The translations under genes and the position numbers were made by a program. A DNA stretch of 64,000 bases from positions 1-64,000 of the forward strand of contig NZ_JPUG01000071.1 in the NCBI RefSeq assembly GCF_000739015.1, written 5' to 3'. Source of the DNA: Microvirga sp. BSC39. GTDB lineage: Bacteria; Pseudomonadota; Alphaproteobacteria; Rhizobiales; Beijerinckiaceae. The number at the start of each line of letters is the position of its first letter. The stretch's first letter is position 1. Positions 15,874-24,529 of the stretch are shown here, one piece after another. The notes under the pieces were generated by a model. That model did not search any database. It saw only the letters and a list, made by a program, of their open reading frames with translations, and was not told the DNA's origin.

Positions 15874-17073
15874 ATGACCCAGAAAGACATTCGCCCGGAC
15901 CTCGGTCTTCGCCCCATTATCAACGTGTCGGGCACGATGACGTCGCTCGGCGCCTCCATCGTCGTGCCCGAAGCCGTCGCGGCCGTCTCGGCGATCCTTC
16001 CGCAATTCGTCGAGATCGGCGACCTGCAGAAGAAGGCCAGCCGCGTGATTGCGCGCCTGTGCGGCACCGAGGCCGGCTTTGTGACGGCTTCCTGCTCGGC
16101 GGGAATCACGCTTGCCGTTGCCGGCGCCATGACCGGTTGCGACCTTGCCGCAGTCGAGCGGCTTCCCGAGACGACCGGCCTCAAGAACGAAGTGCTGCTC
16201 ATGACCGGCCACATGGTCAGCTACGGGGCCCCTGTCGAGCAGGGCATCCGTCTTGCGGGTGCGAAGGTCGTTCCGGTCGGTCAGGCCACCTCGGCTTACG
16301 GATACCAGCTCGACGGCGCCATCAACGAGCGCACGGCCGCGGCGGTATACGTCGTCTCGCATCATACGGTGCAGTACGGCTTGATCCCGCTCAAGGAGTT
16401 TGTCGAGGTCTGCCATGCGCGCGGTGTGCCGGTGATCGTCGATGCAGCCTCGGAATATGACCTGAAAGGGTTCCTGGCGACTGGGGCCGATGTCGCGCTC
16501 TACTCTTCCCACAAGTTCCTGGGCGGTCTGACTGCTGGCATCGTGGCAGGCCGCACCGAATTGGTGCGTGCCACGTACATGCAGAACATGGGCATCGGCC
16601 GTGGCATGAAGGTCGGCAAGGAAGGCATTCTCGGCACGATTGCCGCACTCGAGGCCTGGGAGAAGCGGGACCACGCAGGCATCCGCGAGCGCGAGACGCG
16701 CTACTTGGAGCTGTGGGAACAGACCCTGTCCGGCCGTCCCGGCGTTACGCCGATCCGCGAGGCGGACCCAACCAACAATCCACTTGATCGTCTGAAGGTC
16801 GCCATCGAGCCCAAGGGGGCCCACATCACGGCCTGGGACTTGGCCGATGCCCTCGCCTCCGGGCGCACGCCGATCATCGTCCGCGACCACGAGGTCGAGC
16901 ACGGCTACTTCTATCTCGACGCATGCAATCTCCATCCCGGTCAGGAAACGATCGTGGCCGAACGACTCGTCGAGGAACTGGAGAAGGCCCGTCAGTCCAA
17001 CGAGATCATTGCAACGCCTCTTGAGGCGCGCCGCAACCGGTCGGCTCAGGCTATTATGCGCTGGCCCGACTGA
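15874..17073 (+). CDS. SelA-like / DgaE-like PLP-dependent enzyme
   Basis: A 399-residue fold-type I PLP enzyme of the SelA-like group that includes D-glucosaminate-6-phosphate ammonia-lyase. The opening LGLRPIINVSGTMTSLGAS, the glycine-rich cofactor region TASCSAGITLAVAGAM, the PLP-anchoring aspartate VIVDAASEYD and the Schiff-base lysine in ALYSSHKFLGGL are visible. True SelA (about 460 residues) has an extra N-terminal tRNA-binding domain that is missing here, so selenocysteine synthesis is unlikely. With the amidohydrolase and RidA of the neighbouring operon it probably performs an elimination/deamination of the deacylated substrate. Confidence 0.85.
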   Translation: MTQKDIRPDLGLRPIINVSGTMTSLGASIVVPEAVAAVSAILPQFVEIGDLQKKASRVIARLCGTEAGFVTASCSAGITLAVAGAMTGCDLAAVERLPETTGLKNEVLLMTGHMVSYGAPVEQGIRLAGAKVVPVGQATSAYGYQLDGAINERTAAAVYVVSHHTVQYGLIPLKEFVEVCHARGVPVIVDAASEYDLKGFLATGADVALYSSHKFLGGLTAGIVAGRTELVRATYMQNMGIGRGMKVGKEGILGTIAALEAWEKRDHAGIRERETRYLELWEQTLSGRPGVTPIREADPTNNPLDRLKVAIEPKGAHITAWDLADALASGRTPIIVRDHEVEHGYFYLDACNLHPGQETIVAERLVEELEKARQSNEIIATPLEARRNRSAQAIMRWPD

Positions 17074-17172
17074 GCGGGAGAGCGGAAGCAGGCGGCAGCC
17101 GGTAACCGGAGCCCCCCTTGAACCGGCTGTCCCCCACGGAGCCCTGCGTACGTCTGACATCGTCCTTCAGGA

Positions 17173-18081
17173 TCAGGCCGCCTGACGTGTGAAATGGTTC
17201 GGCCCGATTTCGACGACGCGATCCTGCAGGAGCCTGGCTTCTCTGCGGATGACGTCGACCGCGCGGGGATCCAGTCGCGCGCCCGGATCGTCGAAGCGGA
17301 TTCCAGGATCAGGTACGGCCGATAGCAGAAGGCGCGTATACGCGTGCTGCGGATTGGTCAGGACTTGGTGAACATCGCCCCACTCGACGATTTGACCCGC
17401 ATACATCACGAGGATGTCTTCGGCGATATAGCGGGCGGTCGCGAGATCGTGGGTGATGTAGAGCAGCGCGACGCCGAGATCCCGCTTCATCTCGTTGAGC
17501 AGGTTCAGGACGCCTAGGCGCACTGACACGTCCAGCATGGATGTCGGCTCGTCGGCGACGATCACCTGAGCGCCCATGGCCAGCGTCCTAGCGATGTTGA
17601 TGCGCTGGCGCTGCCCGCCGGACAACTCATGCGGGTGTTTGTGCACCACGGCCCCGGGATCGAGTTCCACGCGGCGCAGGAGATCGGCGATCGTCTCGTC
17701 CACCGCCCTGCCCTTAAGGTGCGGCTGGCCGAGCGTGAGCGGGCGCCTGAGGATGAAGTCCACCGTGTGAGCGGGATTGAGTGATGCGAATGGATCTTGA
17801 AAGATCATCTGGACGGCACGCCGGTACTCCTTGAGACCGACGGCTCCCGTGTCGCTCAGGTCCCTGCCGCGAAACAGGATCCTTCCGCTGTCCGGCTGAT
17901 GCTCGCGCATGACGAGTCGTGCGCAGGTAGTCTTGCCGCTGCCGGACTCGCCGACCAGCGCTACGGTCCGGCTGGGATGCAGCGCAAAGGTGATATCGTG
18001 AGCTGCCCGTACCACCTTGTCGCCACGCCCGAAGCTCTTGCTCACGTGATCGAGTGCGATGATCGGCTCTTGCACCATCAT
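17173..18081 (-). CDS. ABC transporter ATP-binding protein, DppF type (second locus)
   Basis: A 302-residue ATPase: Walker A GESGSGKT, Q-loop MIFQDPFASLNPAHTVDFIL, signature HELSGGQRQRINIARTL, Walker B VIVADEPTSMLD, H-loop YITHDLATARYIAED. It lacks the C-terminal cysteine-rich extension seen in the DppF-type protein at 13451-14434. Its ATG overlaps the stop of the DppD-type gene. It is the last gene of a transporter operon whose receptor and first permease have been lost (see 19788-20994), so it is probably not part of a working importer unless a distant receptor and permease serve it. Confidence 0.93.
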   Translation of the reverse strand: MMVQEPIIALDHVSKSFGRGDKVVRAAHDITFALHPSRTVALVGESGSGKTTCARLVMREHQPDSGRILFRGRDLSDTGAVGLKEYRRAVQMIFQDPFASLNPAHTVDFILRRPLTLGQPHLKGRAVDETIADLLRRVELDPGAVVHKHPHELSGGQRQRINIARTLAMGAQVIVADEPTSMLDVSVRLGVLNLLNEMKRDLGVALLYITHDLATARYIAEDILVMYAGQIVEWGDVHQVLTNPQHAYTRLLLSAVPDPGIRFDDPGARLDPRAVDVIRREARLLQDRVVEIGPNHFTRQAA

Positions 18082-18899
18082 CTTGATGCCCTTTCCAACC
18101 TGAACGGGTCTCCGTGCAAAGATGGGAACGAAGCCCAGAGCTGCTTCGTGTAATCGTGCTGGGGTCGGTGGTAGATCTGGTCGGACGTGCCCTGCTCGAC
18201 CAGGTTCCCGCGCAGCATGATGCCGATCCGATCACAGAACTGCACCATCAACCCCAGATCATGGGTGATAAACAGAACCGAGAATCCACGGCTGCGGCGC
18301 AACTCGTCGATCCTCTGCAGGATCTCGCGCTGGACCACCACATCGAGCGCGGTCGTCGGCTCGTCCATTACCACTAGCTTTGGGTCCAAGGTCATGCAGA
18401 TGGCGATAACGATGCGCTGGCGCATGCCGCCCGAGAACTGATGCGGGTAATCACGCATGCGCTCGGGTGGGATATCGACGAGCCTCAGCATTTCGGCCGC
18501 GCGCTCCCGCGACTGCGCCTTCGAATAACCGCGATGCCTCTTCAACAGGTCATGGAACTGCGCTTCCACGCGCAGGACCGGATTGAGGGAGTTCATGGCG
18601 CTTTGGAACACCATGGCAACCTTGTGCCAGCGGAACTCCCTCAGGGCCTTGTCGTCGAGATCGAGAACGTCCTTCCCTTCGAACAGGATCCTGCCTTGAC
18701 GAATGAGAGCAGGCGGCTTGTGCAGGCGGTTGATCGCATAGGCGATCGTGCTTTTGCCGCAACCCGACTCTCCCGCAAGCCCGAAGACTTCCCCGGAGGC
18801 AATATCGAAACTAACATCGTCGACGGCCCGGAAGTCGAACTTCGCGCCGATATAGTCGATGGTGAGATTTTGTACGGAAAGCAGAGGAGTGGCTGTCAC
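18078..18899 (-). CDS. ABC transporter ATP-binding protein, DppD type (second locus)
   Basis: A 273-residue ATPase: TPLLSVQNLTIDYIGAKFDF, Walker A GESGCGKS, Q-loop VFQSAMNSLNPVLRVEAQ, signature HQFSGGMRQRIVIAI, Walker B LVVMDEPTTALD, H-loop FITHDLGLMVQF. The GTG at 18899 overlaps the permease stop (GTGA), and the coding match begins here; a much longer upstream open frame is antisense-like extension over the permease gene and was discarded. No cysteine tail. Confidence 0.92.
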   Translation of the reverse strand: MTATPLLSVQNLTIDYIGAKFDFRAVDDVSFDIASGEVFGLAGESGCGKSTIAYAINRLHKPPALIRQGRILFEGKDVLDLDDKALREFRWHKVAMVFQSAMNSLNPVLRVEAQFHDLLKRHRGYSKAQSRERAAEMLRLVDIPPERMRDYPHQFSGGMRQRIVIAICMTLDPKLVVMDEPTTALDVVVQREILQRIDELRRSRGFSVLFITHDLGLMVQFCDRIGIMLRGNLVEQGTSDQIYHRPQHDYTKQLWASFPSLHGDPFRLERASR

Positions 18900-19786
18900 A
18901 GTCGGCCCTCCCCGCGCCGCATCAGCAGAGACCAACGCGACAGCGTATTGCCTGTGCGCAGGCGTGGATTGGCGACCTCGTCGACTGCAAAGTTCAGCAG
19001 CGACAGGCCGGCTCCTAAGGCGATCAGGGCAAAGCACGGGCTCAGGATGTCCCACCAGGCGCCCACCTGCAGCGCGGATGCGTTCTGTGCGTTGAAGAGC
19101 ATCATCCCCCACGAAACGGTTTTAGGATCGCCGAGCCCAAGGAATTCGAGCGTGGCCTCCGTGATGACCGCAAAGATCACGCTGCCCACGAAGTTGATCC
19201 CCACGATGGAGATCACGTTCGGGAAAATCTCGAACAGCATGATGCGCCAGGACGGCTCACCCAGCATCTCGGCCGACTTGACAAAGTCCTTTTGCTTCAC
19301 GGACAAGGTCTCGGCGCGGGTGACGCGCGCCCCCCAGGCCCAGGATGTGGCACCGAGGATCAGGGCGATCACCCAGGGGCTCGCCTGCCCGATGAAGGCC
19401 GCGAGAACGAGGAGCAGCGGCAGGTTGGGCACCACCAGCACCATGTTCGTGAAAAAGCCGATGACCTCGTCGGTGCGCCCGCCCTTATAGCCTGCGACAA
19501 TCCCCAGGATGGTTCCCACGGCCGTGATCAGCAGACCGGCGCCGAAGCCGACTGCCAGCGAGGTGCGGGCGCCGTAAAGGAGACGGGCGAACACATCCTG
19601 CCCGATGCGCGTCGTCCCGAGCCAGTGATCCCAGCTCGGCGGCTGGTGAGGCCTGCCGACGCGCCGGGTCGGATCGTACTCGGTCAGCAATGGAGCCGCG
19701 ACCGCCAGCGCCACGATGATGGCTACGATGACGAGCCCGGTCAGAGCCTTCCTGTTGTGAGCGAAGCTTTTCAGAACGGCTCCCAT
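18896..19786 (-). CDS. ABC transporter permease, DppC type (second locus)
   Basis: A 296-residue permease: MGAVLKSFAHNRKALTGLVI, the conserved DHWLGTTRIGQDVFARLLYG, the EAA loop FVKSAEMLGEPSWRIMLFEI, and a terminal region NFAVDEVANPRLRT. About six membrane helices. The ATG at 19786 follows one base after the stop of the truncated DppB-type gene (TGACATG), so the old operon order was receptor/B, C, D, F. It is intact itself but separated from its promoter by the IS6-family element. Confidence 0.9.
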   Translation of the reverse strand: MGAVLKSFAHNRKALTGLVIVAIIVALAVAAPLLTEYDPTRRVGRPHQPPSWDHWLGTTRIGQDVFARLLYGARTSLAVGFGAGLLITAVGTILGIVAGYKGGRTDEVIGFFTNMVLVVPNLPLLLVLAAFIGQASPWVIALILGATSWAWGARVTRAETLSVKQKDFVKSAEMLGEPSWRIMLFEIFPNVISIVGINFVGSVIFAVITEATLEFLGLGDPKTVSWGMMLFNAQNASALQVGAWWDILSPCFALIALGAGLSLLNFAVDEVANPRLRTGNTLSRWSLLMRRGEGRL

Positions 19787-19787
19787 G

Positions 19788-19875
19788 TCAGGCGCTCCGC
19801 AGGCGCGGATCCAGCAGGACATAGCTGATATCCACGATGAAGTTGGCTGTGAGCATGGCAAGCGTCATGATCAGC
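19788..19875 (-). pseudogene. 3' stub of DppB-type permease truncated by IS6-family element
   Basis: Twenty-eight codons remain, reading MTLAMLTANFIVDISYVLLD then PRLRSA and TGA, the usual C-terminus of a DppB-type permease (last helix followed by YxLLDPRxR). The reading stops exactly at the inverted repeat of the insertion element at 19876. The other about 90 percent of the gene and any receptor gene are absent from the window. Confidence 0.85.
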
Positions 19876-20689
19876 GGCACCGTCAAGTTATCGGAGAAGG
19901 ACGAGTCTATCCTGGGCTTAGGTCTGGATCAGGCGGCACTCGCAATACCTGTCACCTCGGCCCAGACCTGAAAGGCCCGAGCACGAGCCCGGCGATGATC
20001 AACGGCGTTGGTGTTTGCAGGACGGCGGAAGAGATTGGCAACCTGATCGTGAGCCGACAGGAAGCGCTGAGCCTGTCCGGCTGATTTGAAGCGCTTCATG
20101 ATGCATTCGCGTCGTCGGGTCGGTTGATGGCTGTTCTCGGCGCGATTGTTTAAGCCCTTGTGCTGCCGATGCTCGACGCTGGGCATCACTGACCTCTTTG
20201 CGACGGCATAGCTGGCCAGCTTGTCCGTAATCATCACACGCGGGGCGATGCCCTGCTTCTTGAGAAGCTTGCGGAGCGAGCGCTTGGCAGCCTTCGCGTT
20301 GCGACGGCTCTGAACCAGAATGTCGAGTACGACACCATGCTGGTCCACAGCCCGCCACAACCAATGCTTCTCCCCAGCGATGCTGATGACAACCTCGTCG
20401 AGGTGCCATTTGTCCCCAGGAGCCGGAAGACGCCTGCGGATCTGGTTGGCAAAGCTCTGACCAAACTTCAGGGCCCACTGCCGCACTGTCTCATGGCTGA
20501 CCAGGATGCCGCGAGCTGCGAGCATCTCCTCAACCATGCGTAAGCTGAGTGGGAATCGAAAGTAGAGCCACACGGCGTGGCTGATCACTTCGGCGGGGAA
20601 GCGGTGGCGGGCGTAGCGAGGATGACGGGTCGGGTTCATTCCTCCCATATGCCTGGATCCGGTCACCCTCCGGTTAATTTGACGGTGCC
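19876..20689 (-). mobile_element. IS6-family insertion sequence (814 bp), no target duplication
   Basis: The ends are imperfect inverted repeats: GGCACCGTCAAGTTATCGGA at 19876 and, on the opposite strand from 20689, GGCACCGTCAAATTAACCGG. Between them lies one DDE transposase gene. The size and the single short transposase fit the IS6 family. The flanking 8-mers differ (TGATCAGC left, CCTGGCTC right), so there is no target-site duplication; this is expected when an IS6 element has deleted neighbouring DNA or resolved a cointegrate. Confidence 0.85.
19929..20648 (-). CDS. IS6-family transposase (intact)
   Basis: A protein of about 239 residues of the IS6 family (DDE_Tnp_IS240). Visible are HRFPAEVISHAVWLYFRFPL, SLRMVEEMLAARGILVSHET, and the catalytic triad: D in KWHLDEVVI, D in RVMITDKLASY, and E in NNRAENSHQPTRRRE. 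The residues after the triad (MKRFKSAGQAQRFLSAHDQV) are typical. The frame is open through the usual end, so the enzyme may be active. The ATG at 20648 was chosen to match family length; a second ATG lies three codons later. Confidence 0.9.
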   Translation of the reverse strand: MGGMNPTRHPRYARHRFPAEVISHAVWLYFRFPLSLRMVEEMLAARGILVSHETVRQWALKFGQSFANQIRRRLPAPGDKWHLDEVVISIAGEKHWLWRAVDQHGVVLDILVQSRRNAKAAKRSLRKLLKKQGIAPRVMITDKLASYAVAKRSVMPSVEHRQHKGLNNRAENSHQPTRRRECIMKRFKSAGQAQRFLSAHDQVANLFRRPANTNAVDHRRARARAFQVWAEVTGIASAA

Positions 20690-20691
20690 CC

Positions 20692-20994
20692 TGGCTCGGC
20701 TTGGTTCCGCGCCAGATCTCCACCGGTGACAGAACCGTGCTGGGCCGGCTGTCGAAGCGCGGCAACAGCTACCTGCGATCCCTGCTGATCCAGGCGGCCA
20801 AGGTTCTGCTGCTCTGGCCGACGAAGTGGCACCAACACGGCTTTGGGGAGCGGCTGGCCGCCGCCTCGATGCGCCTGCACCACAATGTCCTGGCCGCGGC
20901 TCTGGCTAACAAGCTGGCGCGCATCGCCTGGAGCGTGCTGAGCCAGAACCGCACCTATGAACCACGAGCCGCGGCTGTGACAGGCGGAGGCTGA
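20692..20994 (+). pseudogene. IS110-family transposase C-terminal fragment
   Basis: About 100 codons in one frame: WLGLVPRQISTGDRTVLGRL, SKRGNSYLRSLLIQAAKVLL, ALANKLARIAWSVL. This is the C-terminal Transposase_20 (helix-hairpin-helix, catalytic serine region) of IS110-family enzymes; the serine-bearing S-x-x-x-K/R-RGN segment is visible. The N-terminal DEDD RuvC-like part is missing. The fragment begins directly at the right end of the IS6-family element, so that element cut into it. Confidence 0.85.
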
Positions 20995-21609
20995 AAGCCT
21001 CTGTCCGCATCAGTCGTCGCTCTGAACTTGCCGAGGTCTGCGAGAGGATGAGGAGATGGAGAACGGTCGCGCCGTCACATTGGGGCTCTGGTGACCCAAA
21101 TGGCCACAACGGGCCGATCCGCTAATGAGAACCAATGTGCGCGGATATCCATGATGGCCAGGAGCTTTGCTCCACAAAAGGCCGGATACATTTGCGTAAG
21201 ACCAACCTCACCAACTCCAAAGCCTCTTGCGACGCACGGCCGGTCCATACATCTGGGCCAAACTGAGCTATTGAGCATGGCCTCGTGAAGGTCAGCTTAC
21301 CCTATGACTACAGAAGTTCGGCCTTCGTCTGCCTCGTGCCAGGAACCGACGTTGTGAGCACGCCAGGGTTGCGCCTGCGTTGCGCCCATTTCGGCCGTCT
21401 AGACCAGACGCGCGGGGACTCCAAAGCGGATACAGGCATCACCTCGCCACGCGGTTCTTCACAGCCAAGCCCCGGCGAATCCGTCATCGATGCGGAACTC
21501 GTTAGCGCCGCCCGGGTCGAGATCACCGTGGTGGATTGTCAAAACGCCTGGGGCAATGAGCCACCGACAACTGGGAACCGCTACGCACACGATCAGGACG
21601 CGTGTGCAT
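20995..21609. other. 615-bp stretch with no supportable gene
   Basis: The first part is probably the right end of the lost IS110 element. The rest has only short open frames of biased composition, without ribosome sites or recognisable motifs. It borders a transposon graveyard and may contain degraded coding sequence too old to recognise. Confidence 0.5.
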
Positions 21610-22527
21610 CTAGTTGGCTGGAGCCGCCGTCATTTGTGCCAATGCTGTGCGGAATACATGAGCGGCAGGGCCAAGCGGCTCATCCAGGCGGTGGGCGATA
21701 TACGCCTCAGACGACACCTGCCCCTTCCGGCCGAGCGCTGTTGTGGCCACACGCACCAAGCGGCCTTCATACAGATCACGCTCCACCTGCCAGAATGGCA
21801 GGCGCCCCCAGCCCAAGCCCGCCAGGATCATAGCATGCTTGGTGTCCTGGCTGCTGACACGACAGGTTTGGGGTGACAGAATACCGAAACTCCGCCCTTC
21901 CGACAGGGGCGTGGGATCGCCCAGAACAATCTGAAGATGGTCGGCAAGATCGGGCAAGTCGACATCCCCACTCTTTGAGCGCAGGCCGAGCGGATGCCCT
22001 GGTGAGACCACAGCGACCTGTTCTATGGAGGAGATAGCTTCGAGTGCAATCCGCGGATCACGGAAATCCTCGCCCACGACAATGGCAAGCGCGCTGCGCT
22101 TCTCGATCAGCGACGTGATCGGCCCGCCCAGCGGCTCGACCGCCAGTCGAATCGACACTGAGGGATAGACCACGCGCATCTCCGTCAACGCCGCACCGAT
22201 GGCTGCGATTGGAAACAGTGTGTCAACCGTGAGCGAAAGCTCGAGCTCGACACCTTCACCAAGATCACGGGCTCGTGCCCGCATGGCGTCGACCCTGAGA
22301 AGGATATCTCGAGCATTGGCCAGTAGTGCCTGTCCCTCAGGGGTCAGCACCGGGCGGTGCCCGGTCCGGTCGAACAATGCCACCCCAAGTTCAGCCTCCA
22401 GGTTGGCGATGGCGTGGCTGACCGCAGACTGGACCCGGGACAGCCGCGCGGCGCCTGAGCGGAAGCTGCCACTGTCCGCCACCGTCACGAAGGTTCGCAG
22501 TTGATCTAGCGTCAGCACATCCAGCAT
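21610..22527 (-). CDS. LysR-family transcriptional regulator
   Basis: A 305-residue LysR protein. The N-terminal winged HTH reads LDVLTLDQLRTFVTVADSGS, FRSGAARLSRVQSAVSHAIA, LEAELGVALFDRTGHRPVLT; the effector domain includes LAIVVGEDFRDPRIALEAIS and a late GLGWGRLPFWQVERDL, a usual LysR C-terminal motif. It is divergent from wrbA with a 104-base gap and most likely regulates the wrbA-MFS pair; typical inducers for such loci are quinones or electrophiles, but this is inference. Confidence 0.93.
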   Translation of the reverse strand: MLDVLTLDQLRTFVTVADSGSFRSGAARLSRVQSAVSHAIANLEAELGVALFDRTGHRPVLTPEGQALLANARDILLRVDAMRARARDLGEGVELELSLTVDTLFPIAAIGAALTEMRVVYPSVSIRLAVEPLGGPITSLIEKRSALAIVVGEDFRDPRIALEAISSIEQVAVVSPGHPLGLRSKSGDVDLPDLADHLQIVLGDPTPLSEGRSFGILSPQTCRVSSQDTKHAMILAGLGWGRLPFWQVERDLYEGRLVRVATTALGRKGQVSSEAYIAHRLDEPLGPAAHVFRTALAQMTAAPAN

Positions 22528-22631
22528 GATCTATTCCGTCGATCAAACCCATCGATCTTATCTCACTCCCGCATATCAAGCATAGGCGTATCCTCCCTGC
22601 AACTCATCGAAGAAGCAGCAGAGGAAGATCA

Positions 22632-23258
22632 ATGACGAAGGTGCTGGTGCTGTACTACTCGTCCTACGGCCATATCGAGACCATGGCCCAAGCCGTTGCC
22701 CAAGGTGCTCGGGATGCGGGAGCCGTCGCTGTGATCAAGCGCGTTCCGGAACTTGTTCCCGACCACATCGCTCAGAAGGCGGGATACAAGCGCGATCAGC
22801 CGGCTGAGATCGCGACCATTGCCGAACTGCCCGACTACGACGCAATCATCTTTGGCACGCCCACGCGCTTCGGCAACATGGCCTCGCAGATGAAGAACTT
22901 CCTCGACCAGTGCGGCGGCCTCTGGTTCGAGGACAAGCTGGTGGGCAAGGTGGGCAGCGTCTTTACCTCCACCGGCAGCCAGCATGGTGGCCAGGAAAGC
23001 ACAATCCTCTCCGTCCATACTGTTCTGTTCCATCTTGGCATGGTGGTGGTTGGGCTGCCGTACACCTTCAAAGGCCAGGGCCGAATGGACGAGATCACCG
23101 GTGGCTCCCCCTACGGCGCCTCGACCCTGGCTGATGATGGAAAGGGCGGGGATCGCCAGCCCAGCGCCAACGAGTTAGAGGGAGCAAGCTTTCAGGGCTA
23201 TCACGTCGCCGAGATCGCTCGCGCCCTGGCCGCTGCTCGGCTGAAAGAGGCGGCGTGA
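22632..23258 (+). CDS. wrbA: NAD(P)H:quinone oxidoreductase, WrbA type
   Basis: A 208-residue flavodoxin-fold FMN enzyme that reduces quinones by two electrons and limits semiquinone stress. MTKVLVLYYSSYGHIETMAQ is the FMN phosphate loop, PDYDAIIFGTPTRFGNMASQ and GKVGSVFTSTGSQHGGQEST are the WrbA flavin-binding segments, and GGSPYGASTLADDGKGGDRQP is close to the WrbA signature near the C-terminus. Length is slightly above the usual 198-200. GAGGAAGA lies just upstream. It is translationally coupled to the MFS gene and divergent from a LysR regulator. Confidence 0.95.
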   Translation: MTKVLVLYYSSYGHIETMAQAVAQGARDAGAVAVIKRVPELVPDHIAQKAGYKRDQPAEIATIAELPDYDAIIFGTPTRFGNMASQMKNFLDQCGGLWFEDKLVGKVGSVFTSTGSQHGGQESTILSVHTVLFHLGMVVVGLPYTFKGQGRMDEITGGSPYGASTLADDGKGGDRQPSANELEGASFQGYHVAEIARALAAARLKEAA

Positions 23259-24457
23259 TGACGACCGCAGCGTACGCAGCGATCCCGCGGAACACCCACT
23301 GGGGTGTTGTCAGTGTGGTGGTGGGGTCTGGCATCGTCACCGCAATGCAGGTCGGCAAGGCGGCCATTGCCACGCCTTTGTTGCAGACAGACCTGGGCCT
23401 TGATCTCGCGGCTGCCGGTTGGCTGACCGGGATCTTCGCTGTTCTTGGTCTCGTCGGCGGGATTCCCGCCGGCACGTTCGTCGCTCGCGTTGGGGATCGC
23501 CGGATGCTGATCCTCGGTCTTGGTGTGATCGCTCTGGGTACGGTCATCGGCGCAACGGCGCTAGGGGTCCCCGTACTTCTGGCCTCGCGGGCCTTGGAAG
23601 GCTTCGGCTTTCTTCTAGTCACCGTCGCCGGTCCTGCCATCCTCCATCGGGTGGTGCAGCCCGGGCAGCGTGACCTCGCCTTTGCCCTGTGGAGTTGTTT
23701 CATGCCAGCCGGCATGGCGCTTGCCATGCTCGCCGGGCCGCTGTTCAGCGACTGGCGGACGCTCTGGTGGGGCAATGCGGGTCTGGCGGCAGCAGCCATC
23801 GTGGCAGGTCTGGCGATTGTCCCGGCTGCACCAGCACGCGTGTCAGTCTCCTGGAGGAGCGCGGCGTCCGATGCGCTGCAGGTGCTGACAAGCAGAGAGC
23901 CCGTTCTCCTGGCGGTGTGTTTTGGCTCCTACAGCCTAATGTTCTTTGCCCTGTTCAGCTTTCTCCCGGTGCTGCTGATGGAGCAGATGGAGATTGCGCA
24001 TGGTACCGCCGGATTGCTCAGTTCCGTTGCCACCGGCGCGAACATCATCGGCAATCTCGCGGCGGGCTACCTGCTGGCGCGTGGCACCAGTCGCTTTGCG
24101 CTCCTCTCTGGGGCGTACCTGATCATGGGTCTCACCGGGATCGGCATCTTCCTGCAGGTTTTTGGCGGTACGCCAACTCTCACTCTCTGCATTCTGTTCT
24201 CCGGAGTTGGCGGCTTGATCCCGGCCACTCTGATCTCATCAGCCCCACTCGTGGCGCCCTCCGCTGCGCTCGCCCCTGTGGTCATCGGGCTTGTCATGCA
24301 AGGCAGCAATCTCGGCCAGGTGATCGGTCCTGTCACAATCGGTGGTGCAATCGCGTCTTACGGGTGGAAAGCGGCAGCCGGGATCATCCTGATCTCCGGT
24401 TTGATTGCCACCATAGCCGTGCTGGTCGTCAGCTTCAGTGACGAGCTGCCCCCCTAA
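23258..24457 (+). CDS. MFS transporter (CynX/NimT-like)
   Basis: A 399-residue major facilitator with about 12 membrane helices. The N-half has GWLTGIFAVLGLVGGIPAGT and the loop 2-3 motif ARVGDRRMLILGLGVI; the C-half begins near VLTSREPVLLAVCFGSYSLM. The start ATG overlaps the wrbA TGA (TGATG), so export or uptake by this protein is probably linked to WrbA, for example removal of a quinone or electrophile. Substrate cannot be read from the sequence. Confidence 0.88.
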   Translation: MTTAAYAAIPRNTHWGVVSVVVGSGIVTAMQVGKAAIATPLLQTDLGLDLAAAGWLTGIFAVLGLVGGIPAGTFVARVGDRRMLILGLGVIALGTVIGATALGVPVLLASRALEGFGFLLVTVAGPAILHRVVQPGQRDLAFALWSCFMPAGMALAMLAGPLFSDWRTLWWGNAGLAAAAIVAGLAIVPAAPARVSVSWRSAASDALQVLTSREPVLLAVCFGSYSLMFFALFSFLPVLLMEQMEIAHGTAGLLSSVATGANIIGNLAAGYLLARGTSRFALLSGAYLIMGLTGIGIFLQVFGGTPTLTLCILFSGVGGLIPATLISSAPLVAPSAALAPVVIGLVMQGSNLGQVIGPVTIGGAIASYGWKAAAGIILISGLIATIAVLVVSFSDELPP

Positions 24458-24529
24458 GAGTCCCTCAGAGGAAGCCAATCGATAGAGCGTCTGTTTGATC
24501 ATCTCTATGCCATTGGGGCGGAGGCCAGG

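Noticed and set aside
15766..17160. 464-codon minus-strand open frame opposite the SelA-like gene
   Set aside because: Antisense shadow; residues are Arg/Gly/Asp/His-rich as usual for the complementary frame of high-GC genes, while the plus-strand enzyme has clear motifs.
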